Shown: one piece after another, positions 8,387-15,964 of the stretch
Numbering within the stretch: position 1 is the stretch's first letter
How the letters are laid out: each line of letters starts with the position of its first letter
Assembly: GCA_030690265.1 (NCBI GenBank)
Contig: JAUYHA010000049.1
Span: 1-64,000, forward strand
Length of the DNA stretch: 64,000 nt
DNA from: Dehalococcoidales bacterium
Lineage (GTDB): Bacteria; Chloroflexota; Dehalococcoidia; Dehalococcoidales; UBA2162
Reading direction: 5' to 3'
The notes under the pieces: model-generated
The model's input: the letters and a program-made list of their open reading frames with translations, nothing else
Database searches by the model: none
Told to the model about the DNA's origin: nothing
Translations under genes and position numbers: made by a program

Positions 8387-9154
8387 ATGTTATTAGCTAT
8401 TGATATTGGCAATACCAACATTACATTTGGGGTCTTTGAGAATGAGCGGCTTCGGGCTAGCTGGCGATTGGCTCCCGAGGTCCATCACACGGCAGATGAG
8501 TATGCGGTGTTGCTGCTAAACCTGCTGCGCCATCAGGGTCTGGACATCTCAGACATTGAAGAGATAGCCCTGTGCAATGTTGTCCCTCCTTTGCTGCCTA
8601 CTTTTAACGAGCTATTTCAGCGTTACTTTCATGTCTCGCCGCTGGTAGTGGCACCCGGCATAAAAACTGGGGTGCGCATTCGTATGGACAACCCCAGAGA
8701 GGTCGGGGCTGACCGTATTGTGGATGCGGCGGCTGCCCATCATCTCTACGGCGGTTCAGTAATCATTGTTGACCTGGGGACAGCTACTACCTTTGATGTG
8801 GTATCTAAAGAAGGCGACTACATAGGAGGGGCGATAGCTCCGGGCATAGTTATTGCTGCCGAGGCTCTCTTTACCCAAACCGCCGCCTTGCCCCGTGTCG
8901 AGCTTACCCCTCCAAAGCAGACTATCGGCAGCAACACGATTTCAGCCATGCAATCCGGAATCGTCTTCGGCTATGCCGGCCTTATTGAAGGGATTATAAT
9001 TCGTATCCATAAAGAACTGGGAGAAAAAGCCCTGGTCGTGGCTACCGGAGGCTACGCCGAACTTATGGCTAAGGAAACAACCGTAATTGATAAAGTTAAC
9101 CCCGATTTAACGCTGATAGGACTGAGACTCATTTTTGAAATGAACAAGACCTAG
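8387..9154 (+). CDS. coaX: Type III pantothenate kinase
   Basis: A 255-aa ASKHA-fold kinase that phosphorylates pantothenate, the first committed step to CoA. Phosphate-binding DIGNTNITFG is at the N-terminus, GADRIVDAAAAHHLYGG and VDLGTATTFDVV in the middle, and GGAIAPG near residue 150. ATG at 8387 follows GGGAGAAGG and is preferred over an in-frame upstream start inside the repeat. It is followed at 17 bases by coaC and coaB, so three of the five CoA steps are coded here, with coaE upstream. Confidence 0.95.
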   Translation: MLLAIDIGNTNITFGVFENERLRASWRLAPEVHHTADEYAVLLLNLLRHQGLDISDIEEIALCNVVPPLLPTFNELFQRYFHVSPLVVAPGIKTGVRIRMDNPREVGADRIVDAAAAHHLYGGSVIIVDLGTATTFDVVSKEGDYIGGAIAPGIVIAAEALFTQTAALPRVELTPPKQTIGSNTISAMQSGIVFGYAGLIEGIIIRIHKELGEKALVVATGGYAELMAKETTVIDKVNPDLTLIGLRLIFEMNKT

Positions 9155-9171
9155 CCTTTGATAAGGAGAAA

Positions 9172-9723
9172 ATGATGTTAGACAACAAGACCATAGTTCT
9201 GGGTGTGACCGGGAGTATTGCCGCTTACAAGGCGGCCGACCTTGCCAGCAAACTGACCCAGGCCGGGGCTAAGGTTGAGGTGGTTATGACCAAATCGGCT
9301 GCCGAGTTTATTACTCCCCTCACTTTCCGCAGCCTGACCCATCAGCCGGTAACCACCGATATGTTCGAGCTTGCCTCCGAGTTCAGTATTGAGCACGTCG
9401 CCCTGGCTGAGACGGCGGATATCGTGGTTATTGCCCCGGCGACAGCCAATATCATCGCCAAACTGGCCGCCGGAATTGCCGATGATATGCTTACCTGCAC
9501 GGTGCTGGCTACCGAAGCGCCGGTGGTGCTGGCCCCGGCGATGAATGTCAATATGTTCCAGAACTCCGTCACCCAGGAAAACCTGGCTAAACTTAAAGCC
9601 AGGGGTTTTACCATTGTTGGCCCCGAGCACGGCCGCCTGGCTTCAGGCAAAATGGGGCTGGGACGCCTGGCTGAGCTTGAGAAAATCATAGATACTATTC
9701 AAAAGGTACTGGAGAAAGAGTGA
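9172..9723 (+). CDS. coaC: Phosphopantothenoylcysteine decarboxylase (separate CoaC)
   Basis: A 183-aa flavoprotein of the HFCD family that decarboxylates 4'-phosphopantothenoylcysteine to phosphopantetheine. The family marks are the flavin-binding GVTGSIAAYKAADLASKL, the active-site region HVALAETADIVVIAPATAN with the essential His, and the APAMNVNM motif. The protein ends where a CoaBC fusion would continue into CoaB; here a TGA stop intervenes and overlaps the next ATG. AAGGAG precedes the start by 5 bases. Confidence 0.92.
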   Translation: MMLDNKTIVLGVTGSIAAYKAADLASKLTQAGAKVEVVMTKSAAEFITPLTFRSLTHQPVTTDMFELASEFSIEHVALAETADIVVIAPATANIIAKLAAGIADDMLTCTVLATEAPVVLAPAMNVNMFQNSVTQENLAKLKARGFTIVGPEHGRLASGKMGLGRLAELEKIIDTIQKVLEKE

Positions 9724-10376
9724 TGGACGACCTCACCGGTAAACGCATTGTAGTTACCGCCGGCGGTACCCGGGAGGCGATTGACCCGGTGCGCTACATC
9801 AGCAACCGGTCTTCGGGTAAGATGGGTTATGCCCTGGCTGAGGCAGCCCGGGATAGAGGGGCAAAGGTTATCCTGGTGACTGCCCCCACCGCCCTCCCCG
9901 ACCCTTCCGGCATTGAGGTTGTGCATATCGTAAGTGCCGTCCAGATGAAAGAAGCGGTAATTAAGGCTACGGCTCAAGCTGATGCCCTGATTATGGCAGC
10001 GGCGGTGGCTGACTACCAGCCCAAAAGCGCCGTTAAAGAAAAGATTAAGAGGCAGACTGCCGGTGCCGAACTCATCCTGGAGCTGGTGAGGACACCGGAT
10101 ATCCTGGCTGAAGTAAAGGGTAACTTTATCAGGGTCGGCTTTGCTGCGGAGAGCGAGCACCTGCTGGAGAATGCCCGGGATAAGCTGAAGAGGAAAAACC
10201 TTGACCTTATCATTGCCAACGATATCACCGCTCCAGATAGCGGCTTTGATGTTGATACCAATAAAGTAACCCTGATTGACCGGGATGGCAAACTAGAAGA
10301 CCTGCCCCTGATGAGCAAAAGAGAAGTGGCTGATAAGATACTGGATAGGATGGTGGGGATGATAGGTAAAAGATAG
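9723..10376 (+). CDS. coaB: Phosphopantothenate-cysteine ligase (separate CoaB)
   Basis: A 217-aa protein equal to the CoaB half of the usual fused CoaBC; it joins cysteine to 4'-phosphopantothenate. VTAGGTREAIDPVRYISNRSSGKMG is the nucleotide-binding start, AAAVADYQPK the conserved dimerisation or active-site strand, and ANDITAPDSGF a late motif. The ATG overlaps the coaC TGA (TGATG), so translation is coupled. Which nucleotide (CTP or ATP) it uses cannot be read. A degraded copy of its last 15 codons seems to lie at 10755-10800. Confidence 0.92.
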   Translation: MDDLTGKRIVVTAGGTREAIDPVRYISNRSSGKMGYALAEAARDRGAKVILVTAPTALPDPSGIEVVHIVSAVQMKEAVIKATAQADALIMAAAVADYQPKSAVKEKIKRQTAGAELILELVRTPDILAEVKGNFIRVGFAAESEHLLENARDKLKRKNLDLIIANDITAPDSGFDVDTNKVTLIDRDGKLEDLPLMSKREVADKILDRMVGMIGKR

Positions 10377-10450
10377 GTCAGAATGAAAAAGTCTCAAAAC
10401 AACTATGCTTTTATTAAATCTTCAAACATGGAGTAAGGGGGTACATCAAG

Positions 10451-10639
10451 GTGCTAAGAGATTTCCTAACTGGTACGATTAGTAAGCTGTTACAGGTTCT
10501 ATTCCTACTCGGTGGATTAGCATTACTTTTGGGAGGTATCTTTGGTGGGTCTGGTGTAGGTATTGCTATTGGTGTTGTGTTTCTATGCATGAGTTTTGGA
10601 GTAAGATATGCCTTGGGGAACATTTTGAAGATGCGATAG
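10451..10639 (+). CDS. Small two-helix membrane protein, unknown
   Basis: A 62-aa hydrophobic protein with one membrane span around residues 13-32 and a glycine-rich second span around 35-52, ending in basic residues. The start is GTG with GGAGTAAGGGGG some 10 bases upstream. No family is recognised. It is AT-richer than coaB and sits in a patch that looks inserted, between coaB and a duplicated fragment of the coaB end. It could be a fortuitous frame. Confidence 0.5.
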   Translation: MLRDFLTGTISKLLQVLFLLGGLALLLGGIFGGSGVGIAIGVVFLCMSFGVRYALGNILKMR

Positions 10640-10754
10640 ATGAGTCTGAGACTGCCTTTGACATCCTACTTAGCGACCTACTGCTTGAGGTTATCAGATC
10701 TTTTGTATTGTGAAGTAAGATAGGTTGCCGTAAACACGGGATATTACTATTATT

Positions 10755-10800
10755 GGTAAGATAGTAGACAGAGTGGCAAGGATGATGGGAAAAATCTAGG
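10755..10800 (+). pseudogene. Degenerate duplicate of the coaB 3' end
   Basis: Read in frame this gives GKIVDRVARMMGKI followed by a stop, similar to the true CoaB tail DKILDRMVGMIGKR. By eye about 33 of 46 bases agree without gaps. It has no start. Together with the coaB end it brackets the AT-rich patch 10377-10754. Confidence 0.45.
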
Positions 10801-10822
10801 CAAAAATCCGTTCGGAGCAAAT

Positions 10823-11359
10823 ATGTTTCACAAAGAATATTGTCACAAGCATGGGATAGAATACCACTACTATTGCCCAGAATGTGCGAGGGATAGAAAG
10901 CAAGAAGAAAATGAGGGAGCTATAAGGAGAGAAGAGCAGAAACGTAAGTGGGATAAAATGTTCGAGAGAATAATTTGGCTACCAGAAGTTATCAACCCAA
11001 CGCTGCTAAATGTCAAGATGTTTCTGGCAGAGGAAATCCACAAGATAAATATGCCGTATGACCAAGACGAACGTAATTGCGCTCACTTCTCGAAAGAGAT
11101 ACAAGATGCTGCCAGTATACGGGGAATCAGATGTGGATATGTGGTAATCAGCTTTGAGCACAGTGACATAGGTCATGCGATTATTGCCTTTGAAACGGAC
11201 TACGGATTAAGATTTTTTGAACCCCAAAGCGGTAATGAAGAGGACGTAATAGTTGGACGCTGCTATTCGGCTCAAACTGAAGGGATAGCAGATGATAACA
11301 TCATTAGCAGGGTTGAGATAATGTGGAATGACGGGATAAAGGTAGTAATAGATAAATAG
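10823..11359 (+). CDS. Zn-finger protein with transglutaminase/papain-like C-H-E pattern, unknown
   Basis: A 178-aa protein. Residues 7-21 form a CxxH...CxxC finger (C7, H10, C18, C21) resembling a B-box or short zinc finger. A charged helix follows at 24-50. The C-terminal half has NCAHFS (C86), SDIGHAIIAFE (H118) and RFFEPQSG (E133), the order and spacing expected of a cysteine peptidase or transglutaminase-like fold. Catalysis is inferred from this pattern only. The gene is AT-rich against its neighbours and stands alone between coaB and the phosphoesterase, consistent with acquisition. No signal peptide is present. Confidence 0.6.
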   Translation: MFHKEYCHKHGIEYHYYCPECARDRKQEENEGAIRREEQKRKWDKMFERIIWLPEVINPTLLNVKMFLAEEIHKINMPYDQDERNCAHFSKEIQDAASIRGIRCGYVVISFEHSDIGHAIIAFETDYGLRFFEPQSGNEEDVIVGRCYSAQTEGIADDNIISRVEIMWNDGIKVVIDK

Positions 11360-11433
11360 TCCAATTTGGAACAAGTGTAAAGAACTTCTCCCTTTAAGAG
11401 AGGGAGAATGAGAGGGATTTGAGCAGGGTGTTT

Positions 11434-11611
11434 AAGAGAGGCAAAGCCTCTCTTCTAAAAATCTTTGAGGTTGTCCGAAAACGTCATTCTGGCGAAGCTT
11501 GTCCCGTACTTGATACGGGAGCCAGAATCCAGACTACCTTATCCCCACCTCTGGATTCCGTGTCAAGCACGGAATGACAAATAAGGGATTTCCCTGTTTC
11601 TGGACAGCCTC
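11434..11611. repeat. Hairpin plus GAGGTTGTCC element
   Basis: A perfect 9-bp hairpin (11434-11442 / 11446-11454) is followed by AAAAATCTTTGAGGTTGTCCGAAAAC. Then come a TGATACGGGAG...TCCCGTAC palindrome, a second palindrome (TGTCAAGCACGGAATGACA), and an inverted end CTGGACAGCCTC at 11600-11611. It shares its left part with 5941-6012. Another short stem, TTCTCCCT/AGGGAGAA, lies at 11386-11408. The following phosphoesterase takes its ribosome site from sequence just outside the right end. Confidence 0.65.
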
Positions 11612-11624
11612 CTGAGGGGATTGG

Positions 11625-12869
11625 TTGAAAATCATTCATTTTGCCGACCTTCATCTGGGGGTGGAGAGCTACGGGCATCTCAATCCCGAGACCGGCTTAT
11701 CGACCCGCTTTGAGGACTTTCTGTCTGCCCTCGACCGGCTGGTAGATTATGCCCTGGAGAATGAGGTAGACCTGGTTCTCTTCTGCGGTGACGCCTATAA
11801 AAGTCGTGAGCCGAGCCAGACCCACCAGCGGGAGTTTGCCCGGCGCCTCAACCGGCTGGCCAGCGGCGGTATTCCCACTTTCCTGCTGGTCGGCAACCAC
11901 GACCTGCCCAACGCACTGGGCAGAGCTACCACCACCGAAATCTTTGATACCCTGGCGGTGAAAAATGTCTATGTCTCCAGCCATCCCGCTCTTTACCTTA
12001 TTGAAACCAGGAGCGGCACGGTCCAGGTTGCCTCCCTGCCCTGGCTGAGGCGGAGCGCCCTGTTTACTAAGGAAGAAACCAAGAACATGACTTTTGAGCA
12101 AATCAAGCAGCTAATGGAACAAAAGTTGACAAACATCGTTGCTCTCCACGCCGCCAGGCTCGACCCCGGATTGCCCTCAATACTGGCGGCGCATGTTCTG
12201 GTTGGTGATGCGAAGGTAGGGCGCGGCTCGGAAAGATTGATGGCGATAGGACAGGAACCGGCTCTCTTACTGAGCAATGTTGCCCGCCCCGCCTTTGACT
12301 ATATCGCCCTGGGGCATATCCACAAGCACCAGGTGCTGCTGGAAAAGCCCCCGGTAGTCTATGCCGGAAGCCTGGAACGGGTGGATTTCGGTGAAGAAGA
12401 CGACGAAAAGGGCTTCTACCTGGTGGAAATTAAGCAAGACAACCAAACGGGGAAAAGGGAAACCTCCTTTGACTTTCATACGGTGGCGGGGCGACCCTTC
12501 AGGACCATCACTGTCAATATTGAGGCAGAGGATATCGACCCCACTTCCACGGTGCTCAAGGCAATTCCTTATGGCGGAGTCAGGGATGCCATAGTGAAGC
12601 TCCAGCTTAGCCTGCCTCCGGAACAGGAAGGGCTACTCAGGGATAACGAAATCAGAGACGCTCTGAAGGAAGCCCATTACTTTGCCATAGCCAAAGAGAT
12701 AAGACGGGAAGCCCGCATCAGATTAGGTAACACAACCGCCGAAGAAATAGCTCCTTTAGAAGCCCTGAAGAGATACCTGGAGACCAACTACCCTCCTGAA
12801 AGAGCCGAAGTGCTGCTCCAGTACGGAGAAAAGCTAATTAATGCAGAAACACTAAATCCTAATCTCTAA
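11625..12869 (+). CDS. SbcD/Mre11-like metallophosphoesterase
   Basis: A 414-aa calcineurin-like phosphoesterase of the SbcD group, probably a DNA nuclease acting at ends. Its metal motifs are FADLHLG at residues 6-12, DLVLFCGDAY near 50, LLVGNHDLP near 88, AAHVLVGDA near 186 and LGHIHKHQ near 225. The start is TTG with AGGGGA upstream; no ATG is available in frame. Its usual ATPase partner SbcC/Rad50 is not next to it: nuoN follows convergently after a repeat. The C-terminal 130 residues are the domain that normally packs on the ATPase. Confidence 0.85.
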   Translation: MKIIHFADLHLGVESYGHLNPETGLSTRFEDFLSALDRLVDYALENEVDLVLFCGDAYKSREPSQTHQREFARRLNRLASGGIPTFLLVGNHDLPNALGRATTTEIFDTLAVKNVYVSSHPALYLIETRSGTVQVASLPWLRRSALFTKEETKNMTFEQIKQLMEQKLTNIVALHAARLDPGLPSILAAHVLVGDAKVGRGSERLMAIGQEPALLLSNVARPAFDYIALGHIHKHQVLLEKPPVVYAGSLERVDFGEEDDEKGFYLVEIKQDNQTGKRETSFDFHTVAGRPFRTITVNIEAEDIDPTSTVLKAIPYGGVRDAIVKLQLSLPPEQEGLLRDNEIRDALKEAHYFAIAKEIRREARIRLGNTTAEEIAPLEALKRYLETNYPPERAEVLLQYGEKLINAETLNPNL

Positions 12870-12950
12870 ACTCTAAACAAATACCAAATACCAAATGCCA
12901 AAGCTCAAATGTCAAATGTTTAGATTTTGGATTTGGTGTTTGGTGTTTCC
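12851..12950. repeat. TTTGG/CCAAA dispersed repeat, copy 2
   Basis: CCAAATACCAAATGCC, CCAAAGCTCAAATGTC and TTTGGATTTGGTGTTTGG words sit between the convergent phosphoesterase and nuoN genes. The left edge overlaps the last codons of the phosphoesterase. Confidence 0.65.
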
Positions 12951-12980
12951 CTCGGGGGTGAGGCAGACAAATAATCCTGA

Positions 12981-14441
12981 CTAGGAGGTGAACATTCTGG
13001 CGGCGGCTTCAGCTATTCTTATAACGAAGCCGGGGACAATACCGATGAGTAAAACACCCAGGCTGGAGAGAGCCAGGGCAACTCTCAGCGCCCCCGAAGA
13101 GGGGACTTTCTCTTCAGAAGCCGGCTCACCGAGCCACATCACCTTGACCACTCGCAGGTAGTAATAGGCGGAGATGACGCTGTTCAGCACGGCAATGATG
13201 ACCAGCCATAAAAGACCGTGCTGCACGGCACCGCTGAAGATATAGAATTTAGCCATAAAACCGGCCGCCGGGGGTAGACCAATCAAAGAAAAAAGGCACA
13301 GGCTCAGGCTTAAAGCCAGCAGCGGTGCCCGTTTAATCATGCCGGAATAGTCGGCAATAAGGTCGCTGTCCAGCTTGTTTGAGATAGCGATGATAGCCGT
13401 GAAAGCGCCCAGGTTAGCCAGGGCATAGGCAGCCAGGAAAAAGAGGACTCCGCTCTGCCCCGGCCCTGAAACAAGTTCAGGGTCAGCCGCCGGGGAAAAT
13501 CCGACAGCCGCCAGCCCCACCAGCAGGTAGCCTGCCTGGGCAATGCTGGAGTAACCGAGCATCCGCTTGATATTGCTCTGGGGAAGGGCGGCCAGGTTGC
13601 CCCAGAACATTCCAATCGCCGCCAGCAGGGCGAAGATGGCACCCCAGTCCATACTCAGCCAGTCGGGGGAGCCGAGAGCGGAAGAAAAGACCCGCAGGAT
13701 AACGGCAAAGCCAGCCGCCTTACTGGCTGTAGAGAGATAGGCGACCACCGGTGTCGGTGCTCCTTCATAGACATCGGGCACCCACATCTGGAAGGGGACG
13801 GCGGCAATCTTAAAGCCGAAGCCGGCGGCTATTAAAATTACGCTCAGAATCAGGGCCAGGCTGGGAAAACCGGCACCACGGATTGCTTCAGCTATCTTAT
13901 CCAGTTGCGTCTCGCCGGTTAAGCCAAAAAGAAGAGCCATACCGTAAAGCAGAACCGCCGACGAGAGTGCTCCCAGCAGCAGGTACTTAAGAGAAGCCTC
14001 GCTCGACCGGGCGTCTTTCAGAAAGCCAGCCAGAACATAGAGGGGAATACTGGTCAGCTCCAGGGAAACATAGATAGAGACTAAATCACGGGTCGCCGCC
14101 ATCAACATCATCCCCAGTGCCGACAGCAGCAGCAAGGCATAGTATTCACCCTGAAAGCGGGCAAATTTGGAAACGTAATCGGTGGAGGCGAGAATAACCA
14201 GGGCGGCAATACCCAGGAAAAGCAGCTTGAAGAACAGGGCGAAACCATCGACCGTCAGCATATCATAAAAAGTGCTGGTAGCAGTGCCCCACATGGCTAG
14301 AGTAAAGCCGGCAGATACGGCCAGCCCGATAATACTGACACCTGCCAGCAAGCCCTTTCGCTGGATAACAAGGTCAAGCAGGATTACGGCTATGACAGTA
14401 GCCACCAGGCTTAGTTCCGGGCCAAACAGCGACAAATTCAA
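12981..14441 (-). CDS. nuoN: NADH-quinone oxidoreductase subunit N
   Basis: A 486-aa antiporter-like membrane subunit of complex I, with about 14 hydrophobic spans and charged residues in the proton channel (ELTSIPLYVLAG near 130, KIAAVPFQMWVPDVYEGAPTPV near 210, KRMLGYSSIAQAGY near 292). It starts with TTG, six bases after GAGGAG. It is the last gene of the nuo operon and pumps protons in the membrane arm. Confidence 0.95.
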   Translation of the reverse strand: MNLSLFGPELSLVATVIAVILLDLVIQRKGLLAGVSIIGLAVSAGFTLAMWGTATSTFYDMLTVDGFALFFKLLFLGIAALVILASTDYVSKFARFQGEYYALLLLSALGMMLMAATRDLVSIYVSLELTSIPLYVLAGFLKDARSSEASLKYLLLGALSSAVLLYGMALLFGLTGETQLDKIAEAIRGAGFPSLALILSVILIAAGFGFKIAAVPFQMWVPDVYEGAPTPVVAYLSTASKAAGFAVILRVFSSALGSPDWLSMDWGAIFALLAAIGMFWGNLAALPQSNIKRMLGYSSIAQAGYLLVGLAAVGFSPAADPELVSGPGQSGVLFFLAAYALANLGAFTAIIAISNKLDSDLIADYSGMIKRAPLLALSLSLCLFSLIGLPPAAGFMAKFYIFSGAVQHGLLWLVIIAVLNSVISAYYYLRVVKVMWLGEPASEEKVPSSGALRVALALSSLGVLLIGIVPGFVIRIAEAAARMFTS

Positions 14442-14457
14442 AGCCTACTCCTCATTT

Positions 14458-15948
14458 TTACCCGCCTATCAAGCCCACTATCGGGGCAATACCAGTTTTG
14501 ATAACATCGGTTAAGATTGCCGGATAAATGCCTACCAGCATGATTAAAGCCACGAAGGCGACCATATATACTTTTTCGAGGGCATCCGCATCTTTAACAC
14601 CATCGTACTTCTCCAGCACCGGTCCGTAGAACACCCTTTGCAGTGTCCATAGAATATAACCGGCAGCCAGGACCACGCCGAGAGCGGCCAGAAGCGTGAA
14701 AACCGGAGCTCCCCTGACTGCGCTGCTGGAGAAGCTGCCGGCAAAGGTGATGAACTCGGCGGCAAAGCCGCTCGTCGCCGGTAGTCCCAGAGAACCCAGC
14801 CCGGCTATTGAGAAAACAACAGCGATAAACGGCACCTGCCTTGCCAGACCGCCGAGCTTTCTCAGGTCCCGTTCGTGCACGTTATGCATTGTTAGACCAG
14901 CCACGGCAAACATGAGCCCGGTGAGGAGACCGTGGCTGACCATCTGCAGGGCGGCTCCGGTCAGGCTCACCTGTCCCAGAGCAAAGACACCGAGCAGCAC
15001 AAAACCCATATGACTGACGCTGCTGTAAGCAATCAGCCTCTTCATGTCGGTCTGCCTCAGGGTTAGAGCTGCTCCGTAAAGAACGCTAATTACCGCCAGG
15101 GTGAGCAACAATGGAGCATAATCCCGGGCAACCTGGGGGAAGATGCTGACGCTGACTCGAATGATGCCGTAGCCCCCCATCTTGATTAATGCTCCGGCCA
15201 GCATCACGCTGCCTGCCGTGGGAGCATCGGTATGGGCATCCGGCAGCCAGGTATGCAGCGGGACAACAGGAAGCTTGACGGCAAAGCCGATAGTCAGCAG
15301 AAGGAAGATAGCTGACGCCGGCATAATTGACTGGACCATAGCCAGCCCCTCCTCCGCCAGGTCTACTATGCTCAAACTGCCGGTAGTAAAGTAGAGGCTG
15401 AGGATACCGCTCAGCATTAAAGCACTGCCAAAAAGAGTATAAACAACATATTTGATTGCCGAGTATTCTTTCCTGCCTGAACCCCAGATAGAGATTAAGA
15501 AATACATCGGGATAACCTCAATCTCCCAGAAGACGAAGAAAAGCAGCAGGTCAAGGGAGGAAAAGACCCCCAGGATACTCGTCTCCAGGAGCAAAAGCCA
15601 GGCAAAATACTCCCGGGTGCGGAGTTCTTCCTTCCAGGAGAGGAGCACCACCACCAGGCCGAGGAAAGCGGTCAGCACCACCAGCGGCAGGCTCAGACCG
15701 TCAACACCAAGGTGGAAGTAAGCATTTAAGGCTGGAACCCAGGAGACCTTTTCCTGAAACTGGAATACGGCTGCCCCTGCCGAACGGTCAAAGCTGAAGA
15801 AAGCGCTAACAGCTAGAAGCAGCGGTACGGCAGTAAAAAGAGCCGCCAGATATTTAATATTCCGCCCTGAAAGTCCGGGAACAAAGGCAATCAAGACCGC
15901 TCCGACCAGCGGCAGGAAAAGTATCCAGAACAAGTAGCTAAATTCCAA
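14458..15948 (-). CDS. nuoM: NADH-quinone oxidoreductase subunit M
   Basis: A 496-aa antiporter-like subunit. The signature stretches are FFVFWEIEVIPMYFLI (near 130, with the channel Glu), AVKLPVVPLHTWLPDAHTDAPT (near 225) and MKRLIAYSSVSHMGFV (near 300). The start is a TTG preceded by AAGGAG at 9 bases; the ribosome site lies just beyond the nuoL stop. Length and spans are normal. Confidence 0.95.
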   Translation of the reverse strand: MEFSYLFWILFLPLVGAVLIAFVPGLSGRNIKYLAALFTAVPLLLAVSAFFSFDRSAGAAVFQFQEKVSWVPALNAYFHLGVDGLSLPLVVLTAFLGLVVVLLSWKEELRTREYFAWLLLLETSILGVFSSLDLLLFFVFWEIEVIPMYFLISIWGSGRKEYSAIKYVVYTLFGSALMLSGILSLYFTTGSLSIVDLAEEGLAMVQSIMPASAIFLLLTIGFAVKLPVVPLHTWLPDAHTDAPTAGSVMLAGALIKMGGYGIIRVSVSIFPQVARDYAPLLLTLAVISVLYGAALTLRQTDMKRLIAYSSVSHMGFVLLGVFALGQVSLTGAALQMVSHGLLTGLMFAVAGLTMHNVHERDLRKLGGLARQVPFIAVVFSIAGLGSLGLPATSGFAAEFITFAGSFSSSAVRGAPVFTLLAALGVVLAAGYILWTLQRVFYGPVLEKYDGVKDADALEKVYMVAFVALIMLVGIYPAILTDVIKTGIAPIVGLIGG

Positions 15949-15964
15949 CTATGCTGACTCCTTC

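Noticed and set aside
10586-10711. A 42-codon frame overlapping the small membrane protein gene
   Set aside because: It begins inside the other frame with no ribosome site; the acidic helical look is not enough support.
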